DNA of 59,655 nt from Thermoplasmata archaeon (lineage in GTDB: Archaea; Thermoplasmatota; Thermoplasmata; Methanomassiliicoccales; Methanomethylophilaceae): assembly GCA_015063165.1 (NCBI GenBank), contig SUSZ01000010.1, positions 1 to 59,655 on the forward strand, read 5' to 3'. How positions within the stretch are numbered: position 1 is the first letter of the stretch; every line of letters starts with the position of its first letter. A program made the translations under genes and the position numbers. Under the pieces are notes generated by a model that did not search any database, was not told where the DNA came from, and saw only the letters and a list, made by a program, of their open reading frames with translations. Shown one piece after another: positions 17,050-26,141 of this stretch.

Positions 17050-18600
17050 TCAGTGCCTGAACACGCGGCATCCGGTGAAGACCATCGCCATGCCGTGCTC
17101 GTTGGCCGCATCGATGACCTCCTGGTCCCTGATGCTTCCTCCGGGCTGGATTATAGCCGTCACTCCTGCCGCGGCGGCCTCGTCGACTCCATCCCTGAAC
17201 GGGAAGAACGCGTCGGAAGCCATCACGCAACCCTGGGTGGGCTCGTTCGCCTTCATTGTGGCGATCTTGGCGGAATCCACGCGGCTCATCTGTCCTGCTC
17301 CGATCCCGACCGCACGCTCCTCCCTCACGTACACGACGGCATTGGAGGTGACGTGCTTGGCGAGCTTCCATGCGAACAGGAGGGCCGCGATCTCGGTCTC
17401 GGTAGGCGCACGGTTCGTGACGACCTTGAGGTTCTTGGGGTCGATGACGACGTCCTCGTCGGTCTGGACGAGCATTCCTCCCTGGACCTTCTTCATCTTG
17501 TACTCCCTGTGCTTCTCGGAAGGGCAGATGGGGGATTTGGTCCTGAGAAGACGGATGTTCTTCTTGGCCTGCATGATCTCCGCGGCGCCCTCGTCGTAAT
17601 CGGGGCAGATGACCGCCTCCACGAAGTGCTGAGAGATCTCCTGGGCGGTGGCCACGTCGCAGTTCCTGTTGAGGCAGATGACGCATCCGAAGGCCGACAG
17701 GGGATCGACGTTGTACGCGGTGACGAACGCATCGAATATGTTGTCGGCGGATGCCAGGCCGCAAGGGTTGGTGTGCTTCATGACGACGGCGGTGGGCTTC
17801 TCGAAGTCCATGCAGATGTCCAGCGCCTTGTCCAGATCGAGGATGTTGTTGTAGGACAGCTGCTTCCCGTGGAGCTGCTCTGCCTTGGCGACGGTGGTTC
17901 CGGGGGTGAACGGGTCTTTGTAGAACGCCGCGGACTGGTTGGGGTTCTCTCCGTACCTGAGGTCCTCCACCTTCTCGAGAGGGATGGGGAACGAGGCGGG
18001 GAATCCTTCGCAGAAGTGAGGGTACATGCGGGACGCGATCATGGCGTCGTAGTTGGCGGTGGTGACGAAGGCTTCGGCCATGAGCTTGCCGAGAAGGTCC
18101 TGGGAGATCTCTCCGGTCTCCTTGAGCTGTCCGAGGACGGCATCGTACTGGCCGGGAGAGGTCACGACTGCGACCGACTGCCAGTTCTTGGCCGCCGCGC
18201 GGATCATGCTGGGTCCGCCGATGTCTATGTTCTCGACGATATCGTCGAAGGTAGAGCCCTCTTTCAGAACGGTCTGTTTGAACGGGTAGAGGTTGATGAC
18301 GACCATGTCGATGGGCTCGATTCCTTTCTCAGCAATCGCCTGCATGTGCTCAGGAACATCCCTGCGGGCGAGGATCCCGGCGTGGATCTTCGGGTGAAGG
18401 GTCTTCACGCGGCCGTCGAGCATCTCGGGGAACCCGGTAAGATCGGAGACCTCGGTGACTTTGACGCCGTTCTCTTTCAGAAGCTTGTACGTTCCACCTG
18501 TAGAGATTATGTCGACTCCGAGAGCGGAAAGTGACCTTGCGAAGTCCACGATCCCATATTTGTCGGAGACGCTGATTATCGCTCTGCGAACTTTGGACAA
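17050..18600 (-). CDS. purH: Bifunctional AICAR transformylase / IMP cyclohydrolase
   Basis: PurH makes the last two steps of IMP synthesis from AICAR using 10-formyl-tetrahydrofolate. All 516 residues read as one bacterial-type protein: an N-terminal IMP cyclohydrolase domain (IISTGGTYKLL, VKTLHPKIHAGI, NIDIGGPSM) and a C-terminal AICAR transformylase domain with KHTNPCGLA and AFGCVICLN. The start is TTG 18600, and GAGGAGGT lies about 6 nt upstream, which fixes the choice. The archaeal enzyme PurP for the formylation step is also present in this window (27360-28433). Confidence 0.95.
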   Translation of the reverse strand: MSKVRRAIISVSDKYGIVDFARSLSALGVDIISTGGTYKLLKENGVKVTEVSDLTGFPEMLDGRVKTLHPKIHAGILARRDVPEHMQAIAEKGIEPIDMVVINLYPFKQTVLKEGSTFDDIVENIDIGGPSMIRAAAKNWQSVAVVTSPGQYDAVLGQLKETGEISQDLLGKLMAEAFVTTANYDAMIASRMYPHFCEGFPASFPIPLEKVEDLRYGENPNQSAAFYKDPFTPGTTVAKAEQLHGKQLSYNNILDLDKALDICMDFEKPTAVVMKHTNPCGLASADNIFDAFVTAYNVDPLSAFGCVICLNRNCDVATAQEISQHFVEAVICPDYDEGAAEIMQAKKNIRLLRTKSPICPSEKHREYKMKKVQGGMLVQTDEDVVIDPKNLKVVTNRAPTETEIAALLFAWKLAKHVTSNAVVYVREERAVGIGAGQMSRVDSAKIATMKANEPTQGCVMASDAFFPFRDGVDEAAAAGVTAIIQPGGSIRDQEVIDAANEHGMAMVFTGCRVFRH

Positions 18601-18604
18601 TAGT

Positions 18605-18615
18605 ATACCTCCTCT
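18605..18615 (-). promoter_or_regulatory. Strong Shine-Dalgarno selecting the TTG start of purH
   Basis: The minus strand reads AGGAGGTATAC just before TTG 18600; the spacing is about 6 nt. This is the best SD match seen in the window, and it decides between TTG and later ATG codons. Confidence 0.7.
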
Positions 18616-18713
18616 TTCGAGGCTGCGATACTCATGTATGCATGTTGATAATCACATCATCGTTAAAGGGTCTTTCGGAACCATCATATCGATAAAAATG
18701 GCGAGATAGACAA

Positions 18714-18743
18714 CCGGGCACGGCTAAAGGGGACCGTACCCGG
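18714..18743. other. CCGGG/CCCGG hairpin in the purH upstream region
   Basis: The sequence CCGGGcACGG-(10 nt)-CCGTaCCCGG is a 9-bp imperfect hairpin in the 366-nt gap upstream of purH (-) and the METTL5-type gene (+). The rest of that gap holds TATA-like sequences for each gene (18690-18700 and 18936-18945) and the inverted repeat at 18786. There is no protein gene in it. Confidence 0.4.
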
Positions 18744-18785
18744 AAACGGTTTATGGATCGAATACCGCCATCAGACATCTGCATA

Positions 18786-18815
18786 TCTAACGGCTTTATC
18801 CTGCTTACCGTTAGA
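18786..18815. promoter_or_regulatory. Perfect inverted repeat TCTAACGG-N14-CCGTTAGA, possible operator
   Basis: The half-sites are 22 bp apart centre to centre, two DNA turns. On the minus strand a TATA-like TTATATATC (18823-18831) lies just upstream, so the repeat covers the expected transcription start of a leftward transcript. Confidence 0.4.
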
Positions 18816-18966
18816 TTTACATGATATATAACATTGTCTAACATCCATTCCAACAAGTTGGCGGAAAGAACATTACATTATCCTGGCTTATGGCATATAT
18901 GACAACTGGCCGGGATCGAGCCTTCTGCTGGATAGCGATTTAACCCTGTCCTGCAATCTAGACACG

Positions 18967-19560
18967 ATGAAACGCAAGGACCTGGAGATGGCGCTGCAGA
19001 AGGTAAGGGGCTTCGAAGACCCCGATCCCGCCTTGGAGCAGTACATGACGCCTGCTACCATGGCCTCTGAGATCCTGTTCGACGCATACCGCGCCGGCGA
19101 TGTGGAGGGGATGAAGGTCGTGGACCTCGGATGCGGCACAGGCATGTTCTCCATAGGTGCGGCTCTTCTGGGAGCAGGGATGTCCATAGGGTTCGACACG
19201 TCCGAGAAGGCTCTCGAGGTCGCCCGCTCCAACGCCGAGGCCCTGGAGGTCGACGTGGAGTTCGTCTTGAGCGACATTAGGGACGTCGAGGAGGGAGCCG
19301 ACACGATATTCATGAACCCGCCTTTCGGCTGCCAGAACAAGAACGCGGACCGCCCGTTCCTCGACCGCGCCATGGAGCTCTCCGAGTGCGTGTACTCCAT
19401 ACACATGGCGGATACGCTGGACTTCGTGAAGGGATACTGCGAGAAGCGCGGACGCCAGGTGGCCTCTTATAAAATCTATAAGTACGAAATCCCTCATGTA
19501 TTCGCGTTTCATACGAAGACGAAGAAGACGATAGACGTCGCTGTCGTCAACATAAGGTGA
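18967..19560 (+). CDS. METTL5-like N6-adenine methyltransferase
   Basis: The 197-residue SAM-dependent methyltransferase has motif I VVDLGCGTGMFS (about 50-61) and the catalytic NPPFG of adenine-N6 methyltransferases (about 118-122). Family relatives such as METTL5 modify the small-subunit rRNA, so rRNA is the likely target. ATG 18967 follows a TATA-like GATTTAACC by about 28 nt, suggesting a leaderless start. It heads a chain with csl4 (3 nt gap) and the ThiI-like gene. Confidence 0.85.
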   Translation: MKRKDLEMALQKVRGFEDPDPALEQYMTPATMASEILFDAYRAGDVEGMKVVDLGCGTGMFSIGAALLGAGMSIGFDTSEKALEVARSNAEALEVDVEFVLSDIRDVEEGADTIFMNPPFGCQNKNADRPFLDRAMELSECVYSIHMADTLDFVKGYCEKRGRQVASYKIYKYEIPHVFAFHTKTKKTIDVAVVNIR

Positions 19561-19563
19561 ATC

Positions 19564-20127
19564 ATGATGACAGGAAATGAATTGGTTTTTCCCGGCGACG
19601 AGGTCGCTGTGGAGGAGGAGTACTACGCCTCCGACGGAACTTTCGCAGAGAACGGAGTGATCTACGCGTCCCAGGTCGGGATTCTCGAGCTGGACGACAA
19701 GGACTGCGTCGCAAGGGTCGTCACCCCCAACCCGCCGAACGTCCTCAGGGAGGGCGACATCGTCTACGCAATCGTGGCGGACATCAGGAACACCATGGCC
19801 ACCGCGGATGTCGTGGCCAAGGACGGCGTCGACAGAGGCCTCGGATGCGAGACCTACGCCACCATCCACGTGTCCAAGATATCCCCCGGATACACGGACG
19901 ACGTCTCCAAGGAGCTCAGGAAGGGGGACTACATCAGGGCGAAGGTCACCGGAGTCAAGCCGTCCCTCCAGCTCACCACCAAGGACGATCACCTGGGGGT
20001 CATAAGGTCGCTCTGCTGGAGATGCAAGTCCGAGCTCGTCAAGAAGGGCAACGGACTCTACTGCAACGAATGCAAGTACAGCGTCACGAGGAAGCTCGCT
20101 GACGACTACGGCGACGTGATCATCTGA
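19564..20127 (+). CDS. csl4: Exosome RNA-binding subunit Csl4
   Basis: Csl4 caps the archaeal RNA exosome and recruits substrate. The 187-residue protein shows the N-terminal domain (VFPGDEVAVEEEY), a central S1 domain (ending near QLTTKDDHLGVI) and a C-terminal zinc ribbon C151/C154/C167/C170. ATG 19564 is followed directly by a second ATG. It starts 3 nt after the methyltransferase and its TGA shares the A of the next ATG (TGATG). Confidence 0.93.
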   Translation: MMTGNELVFPGDEVAVEEEYYASDGTFAENGVIYASQVGILELDDKDCVARVVTPNPPNVLREGDIVYAIVADIRNTMATADVVAKDGVDRGLGCETYATIHVSKISPGYTDDVSKELRKGDYIRAKVTGVKPSLQLTTKDDHLGVIRSLCWRCKSELVKKGNGLYCNECKYSVTRKLADDYGDVII

Positions 20128-20753
20128 TGAAGGCCGTGTCTCTTCTGTCAGGGGGGATAGACTCCCCCGTGGCATCCTATCTCATCAGCCGCGCCGGCGC
20201 CGACGTCGTGCTGCTCCATATGGACAACGGCCCCTACTGCGACGATAGGGCCAAGGAGAACGTCATCGCGATAGCGGAGCAGCTCGAAAAGTACACCGGG
20301 AAGCGCTTTCCGCTCTATTTCGCGCCTCACGGACCTTCTCAGACGGCCATACACGACACCTGCGACAGGAACTACCAGTGCGTCATGTGCAAGCGCGCGA
20401 TGCATAGGACGGCAGGAGAGTTCGCGAAGATCGTCGGAGCCGACATGATCGTCGTGGGGGACTCCCTGGGACAGGTCGCCTCCCAGACCCTCAAGAACAT
20501 ACGCGCCGAGAACACCGGGATGTCGATCCCAATCGTGAGGCCGCTCATAGGCCTGGACAAGACCGAGATCATGGAGGTCGCCCGCGAGATCGGGACCTTC
20601 GACATATCCATCTCGCCCTCTGTCGGGTGCACCATTGTGCCTCACAAGGTCACCACAGCGGCGGATCCCATTCGCATAGAATCCTACAGGGAACGCATCG
20701 ACATCGACAGCCTGGCGAAGGAATCGGCGGAGAAGGCGGTCCTCGTCCGTTGA
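20127..20753 (+). CDS. ThiI-like PP-loop sulfurtransferase domain protein
   Basis: This 208-residue ATP pyrophosphatase-type protein has the PP-loop LSGGIDSPVAS (7-17). A CVMCKR pair (C85, C88) and a later C168 match the ThiI catalytic core, which thiolates U8 of tRNA. THUMP and NFLD domains are absent, so it is a stand-alone catalytic domain; tRNA recognition would need another protein. Its ATG overlaps the csl4 stop by 1 nt, so the exosome subunit and this gene are coupled. Another sulfurtransferase role is possible. Confidence 0.82.
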   Translation: MKAVSLLSGGIDSPVASYLISRAGADVVLLHMDNGPYCDDRAKENVIAIAEQLEKYTGKRFPLYFAPHGPSQTAIHDTCDRNYQCVMCKRAMHRTAGEFAKIVGADMIVVGDSLGQVASQTLKNIRAENTGMSIPIVRPLIGLDKTEIMEVAREIGTFDISISPSVGCTIVPHKVTTAADPIRIESYRERIDIDSLAKESAEKAVLVR

Positions 20754-20783
20754 GACGGGACGCCCCTCCTGTTTTTTGAAAAA

Positions 20784-21056
20784 TCAGTTGAGATTGCGCC
20801 TGACGTAGAATGCGGGGCAGGAATCGATCTCCTCGGCATCGTAGACCATGTCGATGGACACGTGGTCGATGTACATAGCCTGGACGCGGGAGATGTAAAG
20901 GGTGTTGTCTCCGATCTTGATGCGGATGTCGGTATCCTTGGGGGATTTTACGGTGGTCGGGACGAGGGCGGGCCCCATGCATGCGGTGCAGACGCGGTAG
21001 TCCCTGCCTTCCTTCTTTATCATGTCGATGACAGCGTCATCTACAGTAATTTCCAT
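20784..21056 (-). CDS. Small conserved-looking protein with CxxC
   Basis: I do not recognise this 90-residue protein. It has CTACMGPALVPTT (C23, C26), a hydrophobic beta-rich centre (IRIKIGDNTLYISRVQAMYID) and an acidic SCPAFY segment with C80. A metal or Fe-S site from three cysteines is possible. ATG 21056 is used; the gene lies between the ThiI-like gene (convergent) and the XPD helicase (same strand, upstream). Confidence 0.7.
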   Translation of the reverse strand: MEITVDDAVIDMIKKEGRDYRVCTACMGPALVPTTVKSPKDTDIRIKIGDNTLYISRVQAMYIDHVSIDMVYDAEEIDSCPAFYVRRNLN

Positions 21057-21071
21057 GCGACCCTAGTATGA

Positions 21072-22970
21072 TTAGTGGTTTAAAGCGTTAACTGCTGATG
21101 ACCTTCGTTCACCCGTCAAGAAACGCCTGACATCGCCAACAATATCGTCAGAACGGACGACGGATACATCCCTCAGCGTCGCCACCCTGCGATCGAGCAC
21201 CACCGCCGCGCCACGGTCCGTCTCCGACCTTATCAGCCTCCCGATGGCTTGGCGCATCTTCCTGGAAGCGGGGATTATCGAAACGAACCCCATCCCGTCG
21301 CCGAACCTGGTGTCGTAATAGCGCCTGAGAGCGCGGAGCTTGGCGGTAGGCTTGGGAAACGGGACGCCGACTATCACGGCGAGCTCCAGCGCCTTGTCCG
21401 GGAAGTCTATGCCCTCGGAGATCCTGCCTCCTAGCACGCAGAAGAGCACACTCCTCTCCGACATCCTGAACCTCTCTATGGAGTCCATGAGCTCCTTCTG
21501 GGGCATCCCGCGACGCTCGTAGAAGGCCGTACGGCCGATGCGCTCGGCTATGCCGTCCTCGAGCATGCGGTCCATGACGCTGTACGATTGGAAGAACACG
21601 GCCGTGTTGACGTCTGCCGCATTTATCGTGGAAACCAGAAGCTCGGTGGTCCTGCGGTAGTTCTTCTCCTGGAAGCGCTCCTCGTACCTCATGGATACCT
21701 CCTCGGAATAGATGGACAGAAGGTTCTCGGGCGGGAACACGCTCCCCAGGACCAGCCTGCGGGGATCGAACAGCCCGATCTCGTCAATGTAGCCCCCTAT
21801 CGGCTCCAATGTGCCCGACATGTGAACGGACGAACGGCACTGGTTCAGCGGATAGGCGGCAGGGGACGGGTCCATGCAGTACGACTGGAAGCCAGGATTG
21901 TCCCCTCCGACCACCAGCTTCACCCTGTAGGCGTCGTCGTCCTCCGACCATGATATCAGGAACACCGCCAGCGACCTCAGATAGGAGCGGGGGAGCTTCC
22001 TGGACTGCCTCTTCCGCTCGGCTATGGCATCTCCGATCTCGAACATGGCCTTGTACGTCCTCCCCAATGAGACCGAGGACATCCCCAAGATCTCCATCAG
22101 CTCCTCCTCCAGGAAGTAAGGCGGGAGTATCCCGTCCTCGTCTATCAGATGCTCCTTCAGAGCATGCGAGAGGGCCTTCCCGACGGCAGAGATGACGTGC
22201 GTGACGCGGGTCTCCCCTTCCAGATACGGATCGCCGTTGACGACGGCCTCGTGCTCGGCCTTCTCCAGGGATCCCCTTGTTATGCCGTAGGTCTGGGATT
22301 CGCGCAGGTAGTCGGGGAGGTTGTGCGCCTCGTCCACCACCATCACGGTCTCCTCCAGCGGGATACCCATCCAGGAGACGAAGCTGATGCACGCGCCCGG
22401 GATGAACACGAAAGGATACGGGACCGCTATCACGTCCGCCATCGGCAGGAGAAGCTTCCTGAGCTCGTACGGGCACACCCCTGCGGACTCGCACATGGAC
22501 GAGAACTCCTCGGGATCCGCCCCGCGGACGGTCTTGGCCCAGCAGCCTATGTCCGCATCTCCGAGCCTGTCGTAGTAGGGGCAGCCGCAGGTTCCGTCCT
22601 TATCCCTGCGCTTGTACTCGGAGCACAGCCTGGACAGCTCCTCCGGAGTCCCTGCGGCCGTCTCGGGGTCGCCCCTCATCATCGGACAGGAGCAGGACGA
22701 ACGTCCCTGCATCGGCACGCAGAGGACGTCGTGTCCGATAGCGGCGACCTCGCGCACGACCTGCTTCTGCTGAGACTTCGTGCGGGTGAGGTACAGGACC
22801 TTGGTGCCCTTCTCGAGGACTAGAGGAAGCGTCCCGCACAGCGCAGAGACGGTCTTGCCGATGCCGGTGCCGGCCTCTATCACTGCAGGACGCCCGTCGC
22901 GAACGGCTGAATCGATAAAACGTACGAGTTCCGCCTGTTTCGGACGGAACTCGTACGGAAAGAGCTCCAT
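21072..22970 (-). CDS. XPD/Rad3-family Fe-S DNA helicase
   Basis: The 632-residue protein is a 5'-3' superfamily 2 helicase: Walker A EAGTGIGKT (32-40), DEAH (213-216), and a C-terminal GRISEGIDF plus QAIGRLIR motifs. Cysteines at C93, C95, C116, C128/C130, C143 and C160/C166 (GVCPYE) supply more than enough ligands for the 4Fe-4S cluster. The TFIIH partners of the eukaryotic enzyme are not in this window. ATG 22970 follows the DUF6015-like gene by 5 nt. The stop is TAA. Confidence 0.93.
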   Translation of the reverse strand: MELFPYEFRPKQAELVRFIDSAVRDGRPAVIEAGTGIGKTVSALCGTLPLVLEKGTKVLYLTRTKSQQKQVVREVAAIGHDVLCVPMQGRSSCSCPMMRGDPETAAGTPEELSRLCSEYKRRDKDGTCGCPYYDRLGDADIGCWAKTVRGADPEEFSSMCESAGVCPYELRKLLLPMADVIAVPYPFVFIPGACISFVSWMGIPLEETVMVVDEAHNLPDYLRESQTYGITRGSLEKAEHEAVVNGDPYLEGETRVTHVISAVGKALSHALKEHLIDEDGILPPYFLEEELMEILGMSSVSLGRTYKAMFEIGDAIAERKRQSRKLPRSYLRSLAVFLISWSEDDDAYRVKLVVGGDNPGFQSYCMDPSPAAYPLNQCRSSVHMSGTLEPIGGYIDEIGLFDPRRLVLGSVFPPENLLSIYSEEVSMRYEERFQEKNYRRTTELLVSTINAADVNTAVFFQSYSVMDRMLEDGIAERIGRTAFYERRGMPQKELMDSIERFRMSERSVLFCVLGGRISEGIDFPDKALELAVIVGVPFPKPTAKLRALRRYYDTRFGDGMGFVSIIPASRKMRQAIGRLIRSETDRGAAVVLDRRVATLRDVSVVRSDDIVGDVRRFLTGERRSSAVNALNH

Positions 22971-22975
22971 AGAGC

Positions 22976-23359
22976 TTACTTGTTCCTAACCCAGGCCTCG
23001 TCGTCGAGAGTGTCATAGATGTTCTCCTCGACGTCGTCGCCCTTGTCGGAACCGGCGGGCTTGGACATGAGCTCGTCGATCTTGTCCCTCTTGAACACCC
23101 AGTAGTGGATCCTCCACTCCCTTCCGTCGTAGAGGGTAGTCTCCTCCCTCTCGGTGGTCAGGATGTCGGCATCCTCCAAGATGTAGAAGGCGTTGCGATC
23201 CTGAGCCTCCAGGACGTTGTCTATGATCCTGTCGGAGTACCCGAAGAAGTTGAGGACGCTGTGGGCGAGGTCGTACGCCTCGTCCATGTCCATCCCCTTC
23301 CTGCTGTCTATGCCGTTCTTGATGGCCTGCGTGAGGTCCTCGACGGTCAATATGCTCAT
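22976..23359 (-). CDS. Uncharacterised protein, possibly DUF6015 family
   Basis: The 127-residue acidic protein begins with MSILTVEDLTQAIKNGI. It has a helical core around YDLAHSVLNFFGYSDRIID and a WRIHYWVFKRDKI segment. I believe this matches a small family of the Thermoplasmata, but I recognise no enzyme motif. It lies between serA (stop 23364, a few nt upstream) and the XPD gene, so it shares their operon. Its role is unknown. Confidence 0.7.
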   Translation of the reverse strand: MSILTVEDLTQAIKNGIDSRKGMDMDEAYDLAHSVLNFFGYSDRIIDNVLEAQDRNAFYILEDADILTTEREETTLYDGREWRIHYWVFKRDKIDELMSKPAGSDKGDDVEENIYDTLDDEAWVRNK

Positions 23360-23363
23360 GGAA

Positions 23364-24941
23364 TCACTCCACGAAGCGGACGGCTCTGATGTAGTCGGTG
23401 GGGACTTCTGCTGCGATGGTGCTCATGATGTTGGCGGGGACCTCGTGGTCGACGGTCAGGAACATCAGCGCCTTCTTTCCGGACCTTCCGACGGACATCT
23501 GCCCGACGTTGATTCCGGCCTTTCCGAGGTTGTTTCCGACGATTCCGATGACTCCGGGGGCGTCGTCGTACCCTACGAACATCATGTGTCCGTAGAAGGG
23601 TATGTCGAAGGAGAACTCGTCGAATCCGACCAGCCTGTTCTGGCCTCCGATGACGGTTCCCCTGATGGAATGCTCGACTCCCTGGGAGGTGAACTTCATC
23701 TGGATGACGGAGGCGTAGTCCTTGGACTCGGGGTTGCTGTTCTCGACCACCTCCACTCCCTTGGACTTGGCCACGGGGAGGGCGTTGATCGTGTTGGCGG
23801 TGCCGATGACGTTCTTGAGGTATCCTATGACGGCGGACACGGTCAGAAGCTTGGTGGGCTTGCCGGCGAGGCTTCCGCAGTAGGAAACCTCAAGCTTGTT
23901 CAGCGGGTGGTTGCCGACGGTCTGCTGGACCAGGCTTCCCATCCTCTCGGCGAGGACCACGAAGGGCTCAGTCTCGGCGTCGAGCTTTCCGCGGGGAGCG
24001 TTGATTGCGTTGGAGATGATGTCGTCCTTGAGGTACATGATCGCATGCTCGGCAATCTCCACGGCGACCCTCTCCTGGGCCTCGACGGTGGAGGCTCCGA
24101 GATGGGGTGTGGTGACCAGGTTGTCGAGCTCGAGGAGCTTGGCCTCGTCCTCGGTGAGAGGCTCGTTGCACCATACGTCGAAGGCGGCTCCGGCGATGAT
24201 CTTCTCCTTGAGAGCGGTGTACAGGTCGTCCTCGTTGACGATCCCTCCGCGGGCGACGTTCGCGATCCTCGCGTTGGGCTTCATCATCTTGAACTGCTCG
24301 AGGGAGATCATGTTCCTGGTCTCGGGGAGCAGCGGGGTGTGGATGGTCATGAAGTCTGCGGTGGTGATGACCTCCTCGAGGGTGGTGAGCCTGACTCCGA
24401 TGGCGTCCGCGACCTCCTTGGGAAGGAACGGGTCGTATCCGATGAGGGTCATGTTGAACGCCTTCATGCGTTTGGCGACCTCTCCTCCGACGCGTCCGAC
24501 TCCGATGATTCCCAGGATCTTCCCGTTCATCTCGACGCCGGTGAACTTGGACCTCTTCCACTCGCCCTTGTGCATGGACTCGTGGGCGAAGGGGATGTTC
24601 CTGGCGAGGGCCAGAAGCATGGCGCAGGAGTGCTCCGCTGCGGACAGGATGTTAGCGGAGGGGGTGTTCATGACGAGTATCCCCTTGGCGGTGGCGGCAG
24701 GGACGTCGATGTTGTCCACTCCGACTCCGGCGCGTCCGATGATGCGGAGGTTGTCGGCGGCCTCGATGACCTTGGCGGTGACCTTGGTCCCGGACCTGAT
24801 GATCAGGCAGTCGTAGTCTCCGATCACGGAGCAGAGCTCGTCCTCGGACATTCCGGTCTTCACGTCGACCTGATATCCCGAGTTTTCCAGTATTTCAAGT
24901 CCCTCTTTGGAAAGGGAGTCAGAGACAAGGATCTTTACCAT
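23364..24941 (-). CDS. serA: D-3-phosphoglycerate dehydrogenase
   Basis: SerA oxidises 3-phosphoglycerate to 3-phosphohydroxypyruvate, the entry to serine. The 525 residues include the substrate domain, the NAD fold (GIIGVGRVGGEVAKR), the catalytic NVARGG and PHLGAST segments, an intervening domain, and a C-terminal ACT domain for serine feedback. ATG 24941 is chosen over GTG 24947 because GGAGGAG sits 5 nt upstream of the ATG. The class V aminotransferase is directly upstream, the next step of the pathway. Confidence 0.95.
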   Translation of the reverse strand: MVKILVSDSLSKEGLEILENSGYQVDVKTGMSEDELCSVIGDYDCLIIRSGTKVTAKVIEAADNLRIIGRAGVGVDNIDVPAATAKGILVMNTPSANILSAAEHSCAMLLALARNIPFAHESMHKGEWKRSKFTGVEMNGKILGIIGVGRVGGEVAKRMKAFNMTLIGYDPFLPKEVADAIGVRLTTLEEVITTADFMTIHTPLLPETRNMISLEQFKMMKPNARIANVARGGIVNEDDLYTALKEKIIAGAAFDVWCNEPLTEDEAKLLELDNLVTTPHLGASTVEAQERVAVEIAEHAIMYLKDDIISNAINAPRGKLDAETEPFVVLAERMGSLVQQTVGNHPLNKLEVSYCGSLAGKPTKLLTVSAVIGYLKNVIGTANTINALPVAKSKGVEVVENSNPESKDYASVIQMKFTSQGVEHSIRGTVIGGQNRLVGFDEFSFDIPFYGHMMFVGYDDAPGVIGIVGNNLGKAGINVGQMSVGRSGKKALMFLTVDHEVPANIMSTIAAEVPTDYIRAVRFVE

Positions 24942-24943
24942 TT

Positions 24944-26008
24944 TCACTCCTCCAATACTTCATCCATGGCCGAAAGCAGTTTCTTAACGCCGGCGGGAGT
25001 GGTGTCTCCCATGTGGCCTATCCTGAAGGTCTTCTCTTTGACCTCTCCGTATCCGTTGGAGATCTCGTAGCCTTTAGCCTTGAGCTTGGAATTCAACGAA
25101 TCGTAGTCGACTGAGCCGCGGTTCAGGACTCCGATGGAGTTGGACCTGTAGCCCTCCTCGGGGAACACGCCTGCGAGCTTCTTGTCCGCCCAGTTCCTTA
25201 CGAGGTCGGCCATCTCCTGGTGCCTTCTGTACCTGGCGGGCATGCCTTCCTTGATGGCCTTGTCGAGCTGGTAGTCGACTCCGTACATGAGGGACACAGG
25301 GGGCGTGGTCAGAGCGTAGCTAACGTCGCTCTGCTTCTTGATCTTGAGCAGGTCCGTGTAGAATCCCCTGTTCTCGACGGTCTTGGCCTTCTCGAGCAGC
25401 CTCTCGGAGCACAGCATGATGGCGAGTCCAGGGGGCAGGGCGAGTGCCTTCTGGGTTCCGAAGACGAGCGCATCGGGCTGCATCTCCTTGATCTTCAGGT
25501 CCATGGCGTAGGCGGAGGTGACCGCGTCGACCATGATGAGCGCATCGGGGTTCTGGGCCCTGACCTCTTTGGCGAGGGCGACGGAGTCGCTGAACACTCC
25601 GGTGGAGGACTCGTTGCTGACCCAGTGGACGAGCTCGGTGTCCTTTCCGACCTTACCGGCGATGTGCTCGGGCTTCATGGCCTTTCCCCAGGGAACCTGG
25701 ACCTTCTCGACGGTCTTGCCGTTGAGCTCTCCGAGTTCGATGGACCTGTTCCCGAAGGATCCGTTGGTGATTCCTAGGGTCTTCTTGGAGGCTCCGTTCC
25801 TGACCGCTGCCTCCAGCATGATCGTTGCGGATCCTCCGACCAGGAATACGTCCATGTCGGTGTCGAGAGTCTTCTGGATCTTCTCAACGATTCCGGCGTG
25901 GAGCTCCTTGTACTCCTTGCACCTGTGGGTGATCATCGGTTTAGTCATCGACTGAAGCACGTCGGCCTCGACGTTCACAGGACCGACGGTGAATAAAGTT
26001 CTGCTCAA
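24944..26008 (-). CDS. Class V aminotransferase (alanine-glyoxylate / serine-pyruvate type)
   Basis: The 354-residue PLP enzyme has the fold-type I class V pattern: FTVGPVNV at the start, GSATIMLEA, MVDAVTSAYAM and the PLP lysine in FGTQKALALPPG. Together with serA it most likely aminates phosphohydroxypyruvate or forms serine. The start is TTG 26008: GAGGG lies about 7 nt upstream and the protein aligns with family N-termini there, while the open frame from 26062 adds a non-homologous leader. Confidence 0.87.
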   Translation of the reverse strand: MSRTLFTVGPVNVEADVLQSMTKPMITHRCKEYKELHAGIVEKIQKTLDTDMDVFLVGGSATIMLEAAVRNGASKKTLGITNGSFGNRSIELGELNGKTVEKVQVPWGKAMKPEHIAGKVGKDTELVHWVSNESSTGVFSDSVALAKEVRAQNPDALIMVDAVTSAYAMDLKIKEMQPDALVFGTQKALALPPGLAIMLCSERLLEKAKTVENRGFYTDLLKIKKQSDVSYALTTPPVSLMYGVDYQLDKAIKEGMPARYRRHQEMADLVRNWADKKLAGVFPEEGYRSNSIGVLNRGSVDYDSLNSKLKAKGYEISNGYGEVKEKTFRIGHMGDTTPAGVKKLLSAMDEVLEE

Positions 26009-26096
26009 GGTAATCCCTCTGGGCCCTAGTAGGGCTGATACGAGGGGTATGAATCCCCCCATTAATAATAAACTTGTGCGTTAAGCTCGCAGCAGA

Positions 26097-26124
26097 CCCG
26101 TCCAACCGCACACGGAAGGACGGG
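26097..26124 (-). terminator. CCCGTCC/GGACGGG hairpin after the class I aminotransferase
   Basis: A 7-bp inverted repeat with a 14-nt loop lies 18 nt past the stop of the minus-strand gene at 26142-27296. No T-run follows, so termination is only likely. Confidence 0.4.
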
Positions 26125-26141
26125 ACAGGGACGAAAAGGCC

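Noticed and set aside
18886-18915. tRNA-like T-arm (GGCTCGATCCCGGCC on the minus strand)
   Set aside because: The loop lacks the required TTC and no anticodon or acceptor arm pairs nearby. I found no tRNA gene in any gap.
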